Positions 24,900 through 35,719 of a stretch of 64,000 bases of DNA are shown one piece after another; position 1 is the first letter of the stretch; each line of letters starts with the position of its first letter. Made by a program: the position numbers and the translations under genes. The stretch lies in contig CM044306.1 in the NCBI GenBank assembly GCA_024291935.2, forward strand, positions 1,302,001-1,366,000, given 5' to 3'. Below the pieces are notes generated by a model that saw only the letters and a program-made list of their open reading frames with translations, was not told the origin of the DNA and did no database searches. The DNA comes from Okapia johnstoni (lineage: Eukaryota; Chordata; Mammalia; Artiodactyla; Giraffidae).

Positions 24900-26460
24900 A
24901 TGGCGCGGGCCACACAGAGGGCCGCCCGGAGACCACCCCCCACACCCCGTCTGGGGCACGCACTCGGGCCCCACCTCTGCCCTCGTGGCCCAGCACAGCC
25001 GTGCAGACCCAGGTTCCAGCTCTGCCTCGGGCAGGAAGGCCCCGTGCCCCTCATAGACGGGGCCATCTGAGCCGTGCCCAGGCCCTCAGCTGGTGAGAGG
25101 CCCCGCCTTTCAGCTCCACCTGCTGCCAGCTGCCCCCGCCCTGCTCCTCCTTGTGCCTGGGGGCCCAGAGACCGGGGGACGGCTGCCCGCACCCCAAACG
25201 TCAGGCCCCCTCCAGCCCCCAGACTCAGCCCGCCACGATCCTGGGCAGCAAGAGGATGGAGGGGGACCCAGGCCTTGTCTGACCCCGGGTGACCCCGAGC
25301 TGGGGACGGGATGGGGGCATTGGAGGCCACGTGCTGGGCGTGACTGCGGGTGTGACAGGGAACTCCAGTGTCACCAGGAACGGGAACGGAGGCCCACCTC
25401 CCACGCCCACCCCACTCCTGCAGGAGGGAGCTGTCACTCACGGGGCAAGATTGTGGGCTGGAATTTTCCTCAGAGCCTGAGAAGGTTCCCCAGGGGACGA
25501 TAATCATCAGCCCTTTTCTGTACAGACAGCAGGCGAGTGAGCGGCACCACGGGCTTGTCAGCCAACAGGGGACGAGGCCCCGGAGAAGGAGCCTGCCCGC
25601 CAGGGGCCAGCAGGCACCGGGTCACGTCACCCCCCGCCCCGGGGGCACCAATCCCGGACGGGCCCCTTCCCAAAACCTGCTCTGCCCCCAGACAGACACC
25701 CAGGAGGCGACCCCGGGGCCCCACCAGCTTCAGCGGCTCTGCTTGTTTCTGCTGAGTCCCCCACCCTCTGTGGACCTGGCCTCCGGGGAACACGTCACCT
25801 CCCCCCGACCCCCAGGCTCAGCCACCTGGCCTCTGCCTGTGCCTGGCGGGTCCCCAGCCTCCAGGGCACCCTCCAGCGCTGCTGCTGCTGACATGCGGGG
25901 CCAGAGGTCCTGTGCACCCGGGGGTCTGGCAGCATCTGCCTCCCCCCAGAGATGCCAGGAGCAGCCCCCTCCCCACAACGTCCCCAGATGTCACTCAATG
26001 TCCCGTGGCCTTTTCTCTGCAATGTACATTCAAATCACCTGGGAAGCTTCTTTTGTTTTTCAAAAACACCGATGTTTCAGCTCCACAGACTTAATGACCT
26101 AATTACCTCCTAAGTAAATCAGAAACTCTAAGGCTGGTGATCTGATGGCCATAGTTTCGAAAGTGGCACCAGAGTAGCGAGGCCCTCCTCCCCTCTAACC
26201 AGAATCATTTTGCTAACATGGGAACCAACGGGTTTTATTCATTCCAGACTTTAAACTGTCGAGCAGCTCCTCACTGAACACAGAAAGCGTCAAACCCCCG
26301 ACCTCCGCAAGACGTGTGCGGACCCTGAGCTGTGAGCCCTCCTTCACCACCAGCCCTTCCATCATCAACTTCTCGCCCGCCCAAGCTAGTTCCCCACCCC
26401 GAGGGCTCCCCCGTGGCCCCGCACTATTCCCACATCCAAGCTCTGGGTTTCCCTAAATGC
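24900..26460. other. RGS9 intron 1, GC-rich unique sequence
   Basis: No repeat or supported exon. It would be intron 1 from either first exon. Confidence 0.5.
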
Positions 26461-26467
26461 CGTTCTT

Positions 26468-26672
26468 CACTGCGTGCGTGCTCAGTCGTGTCCGACTCTT
26501 GGACACCATGGAATGCAACCCGCCAGGCTCCTCTGTCCATGGGCTTTCCCAGGCAAGAACACTGGAGTGGATTGTCCTTTCCTTCTCCAAGGGACCTTCC
26601 TGACCCAGGGATCGAACCCTGGTTTCCTTCATTCATAGGGGGATTCTTGACCACTGCACCACCTGGGGATCC
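26468..26672 (-). mobile_element. Bov-tA SINE
   Basis: Reverse copy, GCTCAGTCGTGTCCGACTCT through CCACCTGGGGATCC. Confidence 0.88.
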
Positions 26673-26673
26673 A

Positions 26674-26806
26674 GATAGCATCACCGACTCAATGGACTTG
26701 AGTTTGAGCAAACTCCAGGAGATGGTGAAGGACAGACGAGCCTGGCGTGCTGCAGACCATGGGGTCGCAAGGAGCTGGACACGACTGAGCCACTGACTCA
26801 ACAACA
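26674..26806 (+). mobile_element. BovB 3'-end fragment
   Basis: GATAGCATCACCGACTCAAT through CACGACTGAGCCACTGACTC is the extreme 3' end of BovB, directly joined to an oppositely oriented SINE. Confidence 0.82.
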
Positions 26807-27687
26807 CCAACTCCCTAATATATGCTCTTCCCCAGGGAGACAACGCTGCACCTCTGTGAATGCCCTCACACCTCTACACCTGGCAGACGCACGAGCTTAC
26901 TGAACTAAGTGCCCAAGGCTGACCAATGTCCCAGTGTAGCCCAAACTGCGCAGTTTTTAACACTGCAAGACAAATCAGGGCAGTTTTGACAACAAGAGCT
27001 TGCTGAGCTCCAAGGGTTCAGTGTAGCTCTTATTGTCACAAAGGATTCAGCTAATTCCACTCAGGATAAAGCCTAAGACAGGGGACACTTCACCGCAGAT
27101 AGGAGGGGGCGCGGGCGAGTGACCCAGGACAGAAGCCTCTGCCAACCTCCTCCGATACCAGTTATCTCAAGAGCCCAGAACAAAATGAGCCACTTTGTCC
27201 CCAAATACACCACCCCACAAGACGCGTTCCACCTGGCACAAGTCCCCAGGATAGACACCCCGCGCCTGGCCACCTGGTCTGAGAAAGCCCTTGCAACAGG
27301 GGGGTTCTGACTTCTGCCGCCGGCCCAGAGAGCCGAGGGCCACAAACACACATGCTGGAACGAGCAGCCTAGGGGTGCTGGAAGCAGGGTGTCTCTCTAG
27401 CTTACAGATCACACCATTTCTGTGTGTGCACACTGACCACACACACACACTTTAAATACTGCCGCTTTGAATCAGAAAACTGTAAATATGTTCATTTACT
27501 ATCTGGGCGCCTTCCAACAATGTCTGGAGACTGTCTCAGAAATGACCCAGCCTCGCCAAACTGTCCTCGGGCGCGCCTCCTCTCCGGAGTAACAGGTTGT
27601 TTCCAGCCTCCAGCCGACCATCGCCCCGCTGCAGACTCTCCACTATAAACAGGTTGCAAGGGAACTAACCAATACAGACTAAGACTG

Positions 27688-27736
<49 letters not shown>

Positions 27737-27768
27737 CAGACACAGACACAGACACAGACACAGACACA

Positions 27769-27813
<45 letters not shown>
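27688..27813 (+). repeat. Graded microsatellite (CAGA)n-(ACACAG)n-(AC)n
   Basis: Three units follow one another: about 12 CAGA, then about six ACACAG, then about 20 AC. It sits in intron 1 about 135 bp past the donor of exon-1 copy A and just outside the duplicated block. Confidence 0.95.
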
Positions 27814-27815
<2 letters not shown>

Positions 27816-27947
27816 CAGTCACTCAGTAACATCAAGGGGCGCTGACCGACCACAAGGCCGCCCCCAGCCCTGCCCACGTCCCCGCCGGCACTTCCCCGAG
27901 GGGGTCCCCGCGCTCCTCCCGGGCCGGGGGGATGGCACCGCGCTCAC

Positions 27948-28004
27948 CTTCCGCAGAAACGCCATCCTCGGCCTGTACTGCTGGCCTTGGTGTCGGATGG
28001 TCAT
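27948..28004 (-). CDS. RGS9: RGS9 exon 1, copy A (19 codons, start codon to donor)
   Basis: ATG at 28004-28002 (context CCAGG before it, A at -3) opens MTIRHQGQQYRPRMAFLRK, the exact conserved RGS9 N-terminus. Then comes a GTGAGC donor, in phase with exon 2, which lies 4,267 bp downstream. A microsatellite begins about 130 bp inside the intron. A second copy of this exon, with its surrounding CpG-rich block, lies 10.3 kb further upstream. The only coding difference between the copies is one synonymous Ala codon (GCG here, GCT in copy B). Either copy could be the working first exon; this one is nearer to exon 2. Confidence 0.88.
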
Positions 28005-28263
28005 CCTGGCCCCTGGCACTCAGAACAGGACGCACCGGACGGAAGGAGCAGCCCCCGGAGAGCGCGCCCGCGGCCCCGAGCCCAGGCGGAGCGAGGCTGC
28101 CTGCCGCGCCCCCAACCTGCGCCCCCAGGAGCCCGAATCCGCGCCGGCCAATCAGCGCGCCGCGCCCGCCCTGGCGAGCGCCGCGCTGGCGCCCACCTGG
28201 CGCCAGGGGGCGGCATCGGGCCGGCGGGCCGGGGGCGCCGCATGCTCTGTGGTCCGGGGCGAG
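28005..28263 (-). promoter_or_regulatory. RGS9 CpG-island promoter, copy A
   Basis: The 260 bases upstream of the start codon are very GC- and CpG-rich. A CCAAT box lies inverted to the gene at 28148-28152, within CCAATCAG, a good NF-Y site about 145 bp before the ATG. A palindrome, CTGGCGCCAG, lies further upstream. No TATA box is visible. Homology to copy B ends at about 28263. Confidence 0.65.
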
Positions 28264-28305
28264 CCCTTAGGCAGGATGGGACTTCGCTGGGATGGAAGAC
28301 AAGGC

Positions 28306-28323
28306 GGGGGGGGGGGGGGGGGG
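28306..28323 (+). repeat. Run of 18 G
   Basis: An uninterrupted G run about 40 bp beyond the upstream edge of copy A; its length is likely unreliable in any assembly. Confidence 0.9.
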
Positions 28324-28349
28324 CGGAGAAGGGGGCGCGTAAGAGGTAC

Positions 28350-28520
28350 GAAGTATTAGGTGTGAAACAAGGATGTATGCACAGGAAGGAGAATATAGCC
28401 AATATTTTATAGTAACTACCAATGGAGTGTAACCTTTAAAATTGTGTCACTATACTGCACACCTGTAACTTATATAATATTGTTCGGCAACTACACTTCA
28501 ATTTTTTATTTTTTTTCATT
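28350..28520 (+). mobile_element. L1 3'-end fragment
   Basis: GAATATAGCCAATATTTTAT through ACTTATATAATATTG, then an A/T-rich tail, is an L1 terminus. Confidence 0.75.
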
Positions 28521-28529
28521 TTAAAAAAG

Positions 28530-29840
28530 GGAAAAATGAATTTATGGGAAAAGGCATTTTCACGACTTCAAATAGGCTTGGGTTTTAAGACAGTGCTGGG
28601 TTTCAGGGAAGAGTGAACCTCCTGGCTGGTCGCTGCCCCGCCTCTCCCCGGATGTGCGACTCTTCCAGCAGCCTTACTGAGCGAGGACTGACATACTGAA
28701 CTGCACGAATTTAAACTGAGCAACCTGATGGGCTTCGGTGTATGTATCCACCCAGGAAACTACACCCATAGTCCAGACGGGGAGCACGTTACCCCCAAAG
28801 TCTGCTTGTGGCCTTTGTCCCTCTTGCTGACACCCCCCATCCCCCCACCCCACTCCCCGCTTTTCTGACACTTCGATTAGCGGGAGAGGTGGATTTGATC
28901 AAGTTACCTAATCTCGCTGAATCTCTGTTTTCTCAGGAGTAATAAGAAAGAGTCGGGCTCGATGAACTCAGAATTACTCTCCAGTCTTGAAGTCTCGAGA
29001 CTCTAACATGTGAAGGAAAATATACAGCTCAATCAGCCTGAAGGCTGACAGGGTGGGATTTCGTGCTCCCTACAAATCGAGGCCCTGCTGCCCTTAGACC
29101 AGACAGCCCAAGGTTTCACGTGGTTGAAGAGCGGATGCCATCATGGACGTGCCCCAACCATTCCTGCCACATGGGATGGGGGGGCAGGGCAAGAGGAAGC
29201 CCCACTCCTGATGCTCAGATGCCACCCCTGCCTGTGGGGTGGCTCAGGCTCCACAGCCCTGGGCTCCAGCCGCCACCTCTGTCCTCGGAGAAGAGCCCAG
29301 AGGGCCATGGAGAGCAAAGGTCTTCCTTAGGGCTTTCCAGAGCAAGGGATTTTCCAAGTTTCTGCGCCTTCTGCTCTCTCTTGGTTTCTCCAGGAATGGC
29401 AGTGTCTGGAAGCATACAGGAAGATGGCTGATACGGGAGATGTCCGCAGGTAAAAACATGATCCCTATATAAGACTTGTCTTCTAACATCCAGAGCTGCC
29501 ACGTCACCCAGATGCTGGGTTTGAAGATCAGCTCCACCCACACTCTTTGCTCCCATGTATGGATCTAATACTGCCTTCTCTCTCTTTGACTCTCTCTTAT
29601 CTTTCTGAGTAGGTGGATGGATGGATGGATGGATAGATAGATAATGTCTGGTTACAGCAACAGAACCTTGGAGAAGCCACTTCTTTTTCAGAAAAGCCAC
29701 TGTCCTTTTCCTCTTTATGTTTGGAACACATAAACCCTCCTGGGTTCAAAATTCAAGTCACTTCACAGGTAACTAAATTTGGCATTTTGTAAAAAGTACA
29801 TATATTTAGTGGAGGAAAGAGTGGCTGCTAATGAGTATTG
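28530..29840. other. Unique sequence between exon-1 copies
   Basis: Nothing is recognised apart from a (GGAT)n tract at 29612-29645. Confidence 0.5.
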
Positions 29841-29849
29841 AGTTTCTTC

Positions 29850-30285
29850 TTGGGGCTGATGAAAATGTCCTGGAATTAGACAGTAGTAGCGGTTGCACCG
29901 CGGAGAAGGCAATGGCAACCCACTCCAGTACTCTTGCCTGAAAAATCCCATAGACAGAGGAGCCTGGTAGGCTGCAGTCCATGGGGTTGCTAAGGGTCGG
30001 ACACGACTGAGCGACTTCACTTTCACTTTTCACTTTCATGCATTGAAGAAGGAAATGGCAACCCACTCCAGTGTTCTTGCCTGGAGAATCCCAGGGACGG
30101 CAGACCATGGTGGGCTGCCGTCTATGGGGTCACACAGAGTCGGACATGACTGAAGCGACTTAGCAGCAGCAGCAGCAGCAGTGGTTGCACCACCTTGTGA
30201 ATAGATAAAATGACTGAACTGTATACTTTAAAAGGGTGATTTTATAGTATGTGAGTTATTATCTCAATTTTTTGAAGTGCAAGGT
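29850..30285 (+). mobile_element. Older L1 3' end split by a Bov-A2 SINE
   Basis: GATGAAAATGTCCTGGAATT on the left and CTGTATACTTTAAAAGGGTG on the right are consecutive parts of one L1 3' end. A Bov-A2 dimer (29898-30182) sits between them. AGTAGCGGTTGCAC and AGCAGTGGTTGCAC flank the SINE as its slightly diverged target duplication. Confidence 0.85.
29898..30182 (+). mobile_element. Bov-A2 dimeric SINE
   Basis: Two Bov-A monomers, each starting GAAGGNAATGGCAACCCACT, are joined by CACTTTCACTTTTCACTTTC. The element ends in an AGC triplet tail. Confidence 0.93.
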
Positions 30286-30289
30286 CAGA

Positions 30290-31190
30290 GAAATAATTTT
30301 CCCCAGGTCCTGCTCTTATAAGGCCCCCTCCCTTCCTTAAAAATATTCAATGGCTCCCATCACCTCCCTGAAAACGCTCATCCTCTCCCAGTCTGGCCTG
30401 ATCTGAATTGTCAGCTGTAGTTTCATGCCCCTCAACATGGAGTCTCTCCCTCTCACCAGCCCTGAAACTTACTTTTTCTCCAGCCCATGGTGGGTTTTCT
30501 CCCCTCCAAATCTCCCGTCACGTGTTCTGCTCACATCTCCCTCTTCCCCGCTCCTTCAGCACAGAGTAAGTGCCACCCACCTGGCATTTTTTCCACGCAG
30601 ATTTGGGGGGAGATAACTGCTGCACACCTTACACCACCTCCTACTCTATGAGTTTCGCCAAGGACACGGTCAGCCCGCAGCTTGTGAGCGGCGGTTTCCG
30701 GGCTTTGGTTCTGGCAGGAGGCAGATCTGACTGTGGCGTCGCCGATTCCCGCAGTGTCAGTGCTCCTACTGCTGTGACATCAGTGGCCACGGGGCCGCTG
30801 GATGGGAGGTGAAGGTCCTTTTGTATTTGCTGGATTCATTTTGCAGCACCAAAGCTTGCTAAGAACTAGCAAAATCTGAATTAGGGCACCATTGCATAAA
30901 GATTCAGTGAAAAACTTTCTAGCAACTAGAATATTCCATAAACTACATAGGTTATCTCATGGACCAGGGAACCGGGAGTCACTGGGATATTCACATCTTA
31001 AGTGGGCCATGGTCCTGGATATTGTAAATGAGATCTACACTACACTCAGTGCTTGCGTCTGTTCTGACTCAAAGAATTATTGAGTCTCAGACCACATGGC
31101 TCCACATGAGTCTTGTTCAGCAGAGAAAACAGATGGTGGTATCACTCACCCAGCATCACCACTGGAGGCTGGGCAGTCATCCCTGAGAAA
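30290..31190. other. Unique sequence, no gene seen
   Basis: Only short open frames; no repeat recognised. Confidence 0.5.
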
Positions 31191-31198
31191 GGGTTTTC

Positions 31199-31524
31199 TG
31201 GGGACTTTCCTGGTGGCTCAGTGGTAAAAAAAGAAAAAGAAAAAGAAAAAGAAAATCCACCTGCCAATGCAGGAAACACGGGTTTGATCCCTGATCCAGG
31301 AAGAGCCCACATGCGATAGAGCAGCTAAGCTCAGGCACCACAGCTATTGATGGAGCCCGTGCTCCACAGCGAGAGCAGTCACCACGGCGCGAAGCCTGAG
31401 CACCGCGACTGGAGAGCAGCCCCGGTTCCCTGCAATTAGAGAAAGGCCCGCGCAGCGACGAACACCCAGCACAGCCAAAATCAGATACAAATAAATAAAT
31501 AAAATTATTTTTTTTTAAAAAAAG
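31199..31524 (+). mobile_element. CHR-type SINE with internal A-rich expansion
   Basis: A long CHR copy ending AAATAAATAAATAAAA. An (AAAAAG)n tract (31227-31254) is inserted between the A-box part and the B-box part of the tRNA-like head. GGGTTTTCTGG flanks the element at about 31191 and 31526. Confidence 0.88.
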
Positions 31525-32075
31525 AGGGTTTTCTGGCTGCCCGGATCCATCTCGTCCGTGCCTAAGGAGGCTCACTCTCTGCTCTGCATCATGTTTGTGA
31601 ACTTTTGCACCTGATCATTGGGCTCACAGGGCAATATCTGATATCTTGAGGGTAGATTTAATTTCTCTGAAGGCGGTGGTCGTTTCTCCTGCCAGTCCCC
31701 AAGAGAAGAAATGGGTTCTAATGCAGAAAAAAAGAAGCAGTCGTTCAGAAAGTCAGTCTTGGGTACCAGTAGATTGCTGACCACCAGCATCTGCCCACCA
31801 TACAAGAGCAAGTCCAGGGGCAGGAAGAAATGGAGTCTGCAGTCTCCAGGGCTCGCACCATTTTCAGTAAGAAAGTTGTTCCAGTTTCATGTGGTTTTCA
31901 ACATTTCCCTGTTGTTTCTCCTCTAGGATTCACTACATCTTCATTCATTGTTTCAGTGCTCTCCGCTCTGCATCAGGGAGTATTCAGTTTTGTTTGCCAA
32001 ACTTGACCGAGCACCATTTCTGGGGTGGGAACTGTGTCAAGCACCCATGGTATAAAGGTGAGTAAGACACAGTCC

Positions 32076-32283
32076 TGGCTTCCCAGGTGGCTCAGTAGTA
32101 AAGAATCTGTCTGCCAAGTAGGAGACGAGGGTTTGACCCCTGGGTCAGGAAGATCCCCTGGAGAAGGAAATGGCAACCCACTCCAGTATTATTTCCTGGA
32201 AAAAAAAAATCCCAACGGACAGAGGAGCCTGGTGGGCTACAGGCCATGGGGTCGGGAAAAGTTGGATACAACTGAGCATGCAC
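32076..32283 (+). mobile_element. Bov-tA SINE
   Basis: Forward copy; ACACAGTCCTG before and ACATGGTCCTG after it suggest a diverged target duplication. Confidence 0.9.
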
Positions 32284-32534
32284 GGAAGACATGGTCCTGC
32301 CTTGAGGGTGTCTCCAGTAGGAAAAAAAGATGTAAAATAAACTTCTGGGGTAATGCAGTGGATGATGTGGGATCATGTGGGAGGCAAAGAAGAAAAGGAA
32401 AACGCAGAAAGCTGAAGAGAGTGCGCTGAGATGAAATCATAATGGTTTGTAGTAGCAGGCCTCAGCGTACCTGCCCCATTCCCCAAGTGTGAGTTACAGT
32501 CTAGTAGACGTCTGTTATTCATGCCCCCAATATG

Positions 32535-32860
32535 GTGAAGCAATTATACTCCAATAAAAAAAAACACCCCTACTCAACAAGGTAGTAAAGAGAGTGGAAA
32601 GTGAGGAGACAAATTAGGAGGTTGCGATTACCATACACACACACTATATATAAAATGGAGAGCCAACAAGGACCTACTGTATAGCACAGGGAACTCGATG
32701 TAATGCTCTGTAAGGGCCTACATGGGAAAGAATCTGAAAAAGAGTGGATATATGCATATGTATAGCTGATTCACTTTGATGTACACCGGAAATGAACACA
32801 ACATTGGAAATCAACTGTACTGCAATTTACAGCAGGTTTTTCTTTAAAAATGAGTAAAGA
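32535..32860 (+). mobile_element. L1 3'-end fragments
   Basis: TTATACTCCAATAAAAAAAA at 32547 ends one copy. CAACAAGGACCTACTGTATA through ATTGGAAATCAACTGTACT at 32667-32822 is a second. Confidence 0.78.
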
Positions 32861-32869
32861 GGACAAATA

Positions 32870-33419
32870 ATAAGCTGAAGCTCTTAGTGCCCCTATGAGG
32901 TAGCACCCACGACTGGCACCTGGGCAGCCCAGCCTCCGACCTCACACCTCACCCCCCTGATGTGCTGGGGCACTCCCACCCGCCACGCCTGGGTCCTGTG
33001 CCCACCTCAGACGATGAGTAAGAGCTAGGTGGTTTCCACAGAAAAATCATCATATTAAATAAAACTGGAACAAAGAAAACTTGGTGTTGGGCAAACAAAC
33101 CCAACAGACGTTCATGGGAGGATCACTTCAGAAATGCAGGTTTTCCTCCCTCTCCCCCTCCACTTCTCTGATTCTGCCCAGGATGAATTCTCCACAGGCA
33201 GTATCTGGTGGGTCAGCGCCTAGGCTCCTTCAGTGGCTTTTGATAACACTACGCCAAGTAGTTTTTCAACAAGTGTGTTTTTACATTCCCTTTGCCCAGA
33301 ATGAACTAATTTCACCACGCCCTTGTTTGTGTTGGATGCTGTGAAGCTTTTTAAACCTAGACGATTCTTCTGCTTTTCCTAGGTTCTGTATTTGTATAGT
33401 TTCCGTTCTCTTCTTAGAC
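32870..33419. other. Unique sequence before the CpG island
   Basis: No gene or repeat recognised. Confidence 0.5.
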
Positions 33420-34490
33420 CAGAAAATCCAAGTAAGAGGGTGCTAACAGGAGCCTCCGAACCCAGGCGAGCCAGTGGGCCCGCGGGGAAGAGAAGGAAGG
33501 TGTGTCTGTCGGCCCCGCAGACCCCGGGCGCCGGAGGGCCGAACCCGGAGGGACACGGGAGCCGCGGGCCCAGCGGCCAGGCCGGGCTTCAGGCTCAAAA
33601 GTTACTTCAAGTGTGAGACTGCTTTGATGGATCAGAAGTGATTCGTGTGAGCGCACGGGCGCCAGACTTCACGTCGATAAACAGAGCACCGGCGGCCGCG
33701 CTGTGAAAAACGGGGCCCTGTCGCGTTCCCGCAGCTCCACATTCAACATCGTGAGGAGGGCGATTCCCGACTGCCAGCAGCGCCGCCAGGCGCGCACAGG
33801 TGCCAAAGGGCAGGGAAGTGCCCCAGGGCGGAGCCAGGCGCCGCGTCCGCTTCCCGCCGCGCGCCGCGCCCGGACCACAGAGACGCGGGTACCGCCCCAG
33901 TCCTAGAGAGGAAGGGCAGGCTCAGCCGGCGGGCTTCCGGCTCGGCCACTTCCGGCTCGGCCACTTCCGGCTCGGCCACTTCCGGCTCGGCCCCTCCCTG
34001 AGCCGGCCGCCGTCTGGGGCGGGCCTCCCGCCGGAGCTCGTGAGGGCGCGCCCATGGGCGGGGGTGGGGCCCCAGCTCCCGGGGCCCTTCCCCGGGGCCT
34101 GGCTCGGGGTCGGCCCCTCGACCCCCAGGGTTGTGGACTTGTCTGCTCGTTTCAACCCCTCCAGGCGACTGGTTTGCGGACAAGAAGGGCGAAAACCCGA
34201 CCTAAAAGGACGCGAGCTAGAGCTCGTCGTGCTGGCTCGGGCCGGCCGCGCGTGTAAAAACGCATCAAGTAACCGACACACGCGTGCAGGTGTGGGGACA
34301 AGGCCCTGCCGGCGCCCCGGAAAGGCCCCCCGGCGCAGGCCGGGCGCCCAGAACCGAGCCCGCGCCCGGAAGTGGGCCTGGCGGGGGGACCCGTTCGGAA
34401 CCCGGGCTTCCTCCTCCGGGTAGCGGCTGGCCTCCGGCCCCGCTGACCGCCCGGGCTGTCCGCCCTCAGTGCCCTCAGCTGTGAGGAGCG
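33420..34490. promoter_or_regulatory. Orphan CpG island with ETS-site array
   Basis: About 1.1 kb of very GC- and CpG-rich sequence has no recognisable coding exon. At 33932-33985 TTCCGG recurs four times at exactly 15-bp spacing (33935, 33950, 33965, 33980). Three copies read CACTTCCGG, the reverse of the GABPA/ELK consensus. A further CCGGAAGTG lies at 34366-34374. Open frames here on both strands are low-complexity and match no family I know. It could be a promoter of a noncoding RNA or of an alternative RGS9 first exon. Confidence 0.55.
33932..33999 (+). repeat. 15-bp tandem repeat, four units
   Basis: The unit is about CGGCTCGGCCACTTC, repeated four times with hardly any change and ending in a divergent CGGCCCCTCC. 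Because 15 is a multiple of three, it gives a five-residue protein repeat in every frame, which creates spurious open frames. Confidence 0.85.
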
Positions 34491-34500
34491 TGGGAGCGGC

Positions 34501-35715
34501 CATCCTGGCCTCCTGTGTGTGGTCTCCTCCTGCAGTGTATCGTCCTGGCCTCTTGTGGGACCCTGGCCTCCTGTGGGACCCTGGCCTCCTGTGTGGGACC
34601 CTGGGTGTGGACCCTGGCCTCCCGTGTGGGACCCTGGCCTCCCGTGTCATCCTGGCTTCCTGTATGGGACCCTGGCCTCCTCTGGGACCCTAGCCTCCTG
34701 TGTGGGATCCTGGCCTCCTGTGTCACCCTGGCCTCCTGTGTCATCCTGTCCTGTGTGGGACCCTGGCCTCCTGTGTGGGACCCTGGCCTCCTGTGTGGCC
34801 TCCTGTGGGACCCTGGCCTCCTGTGTGGGACCCTGTCATTGTCCTGTGTGGGACCCTGTCCTGGGACCCTGTCCATCCTGGCCTCCTGTGTGGGACCCTG
34901 GCCTTCTGTGTCATCCTGTCCTCTGTGTGGGACCCTGGCCTCCTGTGTGGGACCCTGTCCTCCTATGGGACCCTGGTCCTGTGTCCTGTCCTCCTGTGAG
35001 ACCCTGTCCTACTGTGTCATCCTGTCCTGTGTGGGACCCTGGCCTCCTGTGTGGGACCCTGGCCTCCTGTGTCATCCTGTCCTCTGTGTGGGACCCTGTC
35101 GTCCTGTGTGGGACCCTGTCCTGTGTCATCCTGGCCTCCTGTATGTCATCCTGGCCTGTGTGGGACCCTGTCCTCCTGTGGGACCCTGGCCTCCTGTGGC
35201 CTCCTGTGGGACCCTGGCCTCCTATGGGACCCTGGCCTCCCGTGTCATCCTGGCTTCCTGTATGGGACCCTGGCCTCCCGTGTCATCCTGGCCTCCTGTG
35301 GGACCCTGGCCTCCCGTGTCATCCTGGCCTCCTGTGTCATCCTGTCCTCTGTGTGGGACCCTGTCCTGTGTCATCCTGGCCTCCTGTATGTCATCCTGGC
35401 CTGTGTGGGACCCTGGCCTCCTGTGTGGGACCCTGGCCTCCTGTGTCATCCTGTCCTCTGTGTGGGACCCTGTCCTGTGTGGGACCCTGTCCTGTGTCAT
35501 CCTGGCCTCCTGTGTCATCCTGGCCTCTGTGTGGGACCCTGTCCTCCTATGGGACCCTGGCCTCCTGTGTGGGACCCTGTCCTCCTATGGGACCCTGGCC
35601 TCCTGTGTGGGACCCTGTCCTCCTATGAGACCCTGGCCTCCTGTGTGGGACCCTGTCCTCCTGTGAGACCCTGTCCTACTGTGTCATCCTGTCCTGTATG
35701 GGCCCCTGTCCTGGG
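34501..35715 (+). repeat. 1.2-kb minisatellite of mixed 18/20-bp units
   Basis: Units alternate between CCTCCTGTGTGGGACCCTGG (20 bp) and CCTCCTGTGTCATCCTGG (18 bp), with shortened forms (CTGTCCTGTGTGGGACC). More than 50 units in irregular order run from the edge of the CpG island to about 35715. The arrangement suggests higher-order duplications, such as the similar blocks near 34990-35160 and 35330-35410. Long open frames over it (up to 383 codons, both strands) follow from the repeat and are not genes. Confidence 0.92.
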
Positions 35716-35719
35716 TGTG

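Larger units (their letters stand above)
27848..28263 (-). repeat. Duplicated block, copy A (about 0.42 kb)
   Basis: It runs from GACCACAAGG to GGTCCGGGGCGAGC. By eye it matches 38142-38604 at all but about a dozen substitutions plus two indels (about 20 and 24 bases). Sequence outside both ends is unrelated between the copies. Confidence 0.9.

Noticed and set aside
24683..25507. 274-codon frame on the minus strand
   Set aside because: Its C-terminal part is reverse Bov-tA SINE text, and the rest has no known domain.
33932..33999. Regular short repeats as a possible CRISPR array
   Set aside because: The 15-bp units are directly tandem with no spacers, in a mammalian CpG island.
34515..35666. 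383-codon open frame (and others on both strands)
   Set aside because: It is an 18/20-bp minisatellite; the frames are Trp-Asp-Pro-Gly-Leu-Leu repeats with no domain and appear in several frames at once.
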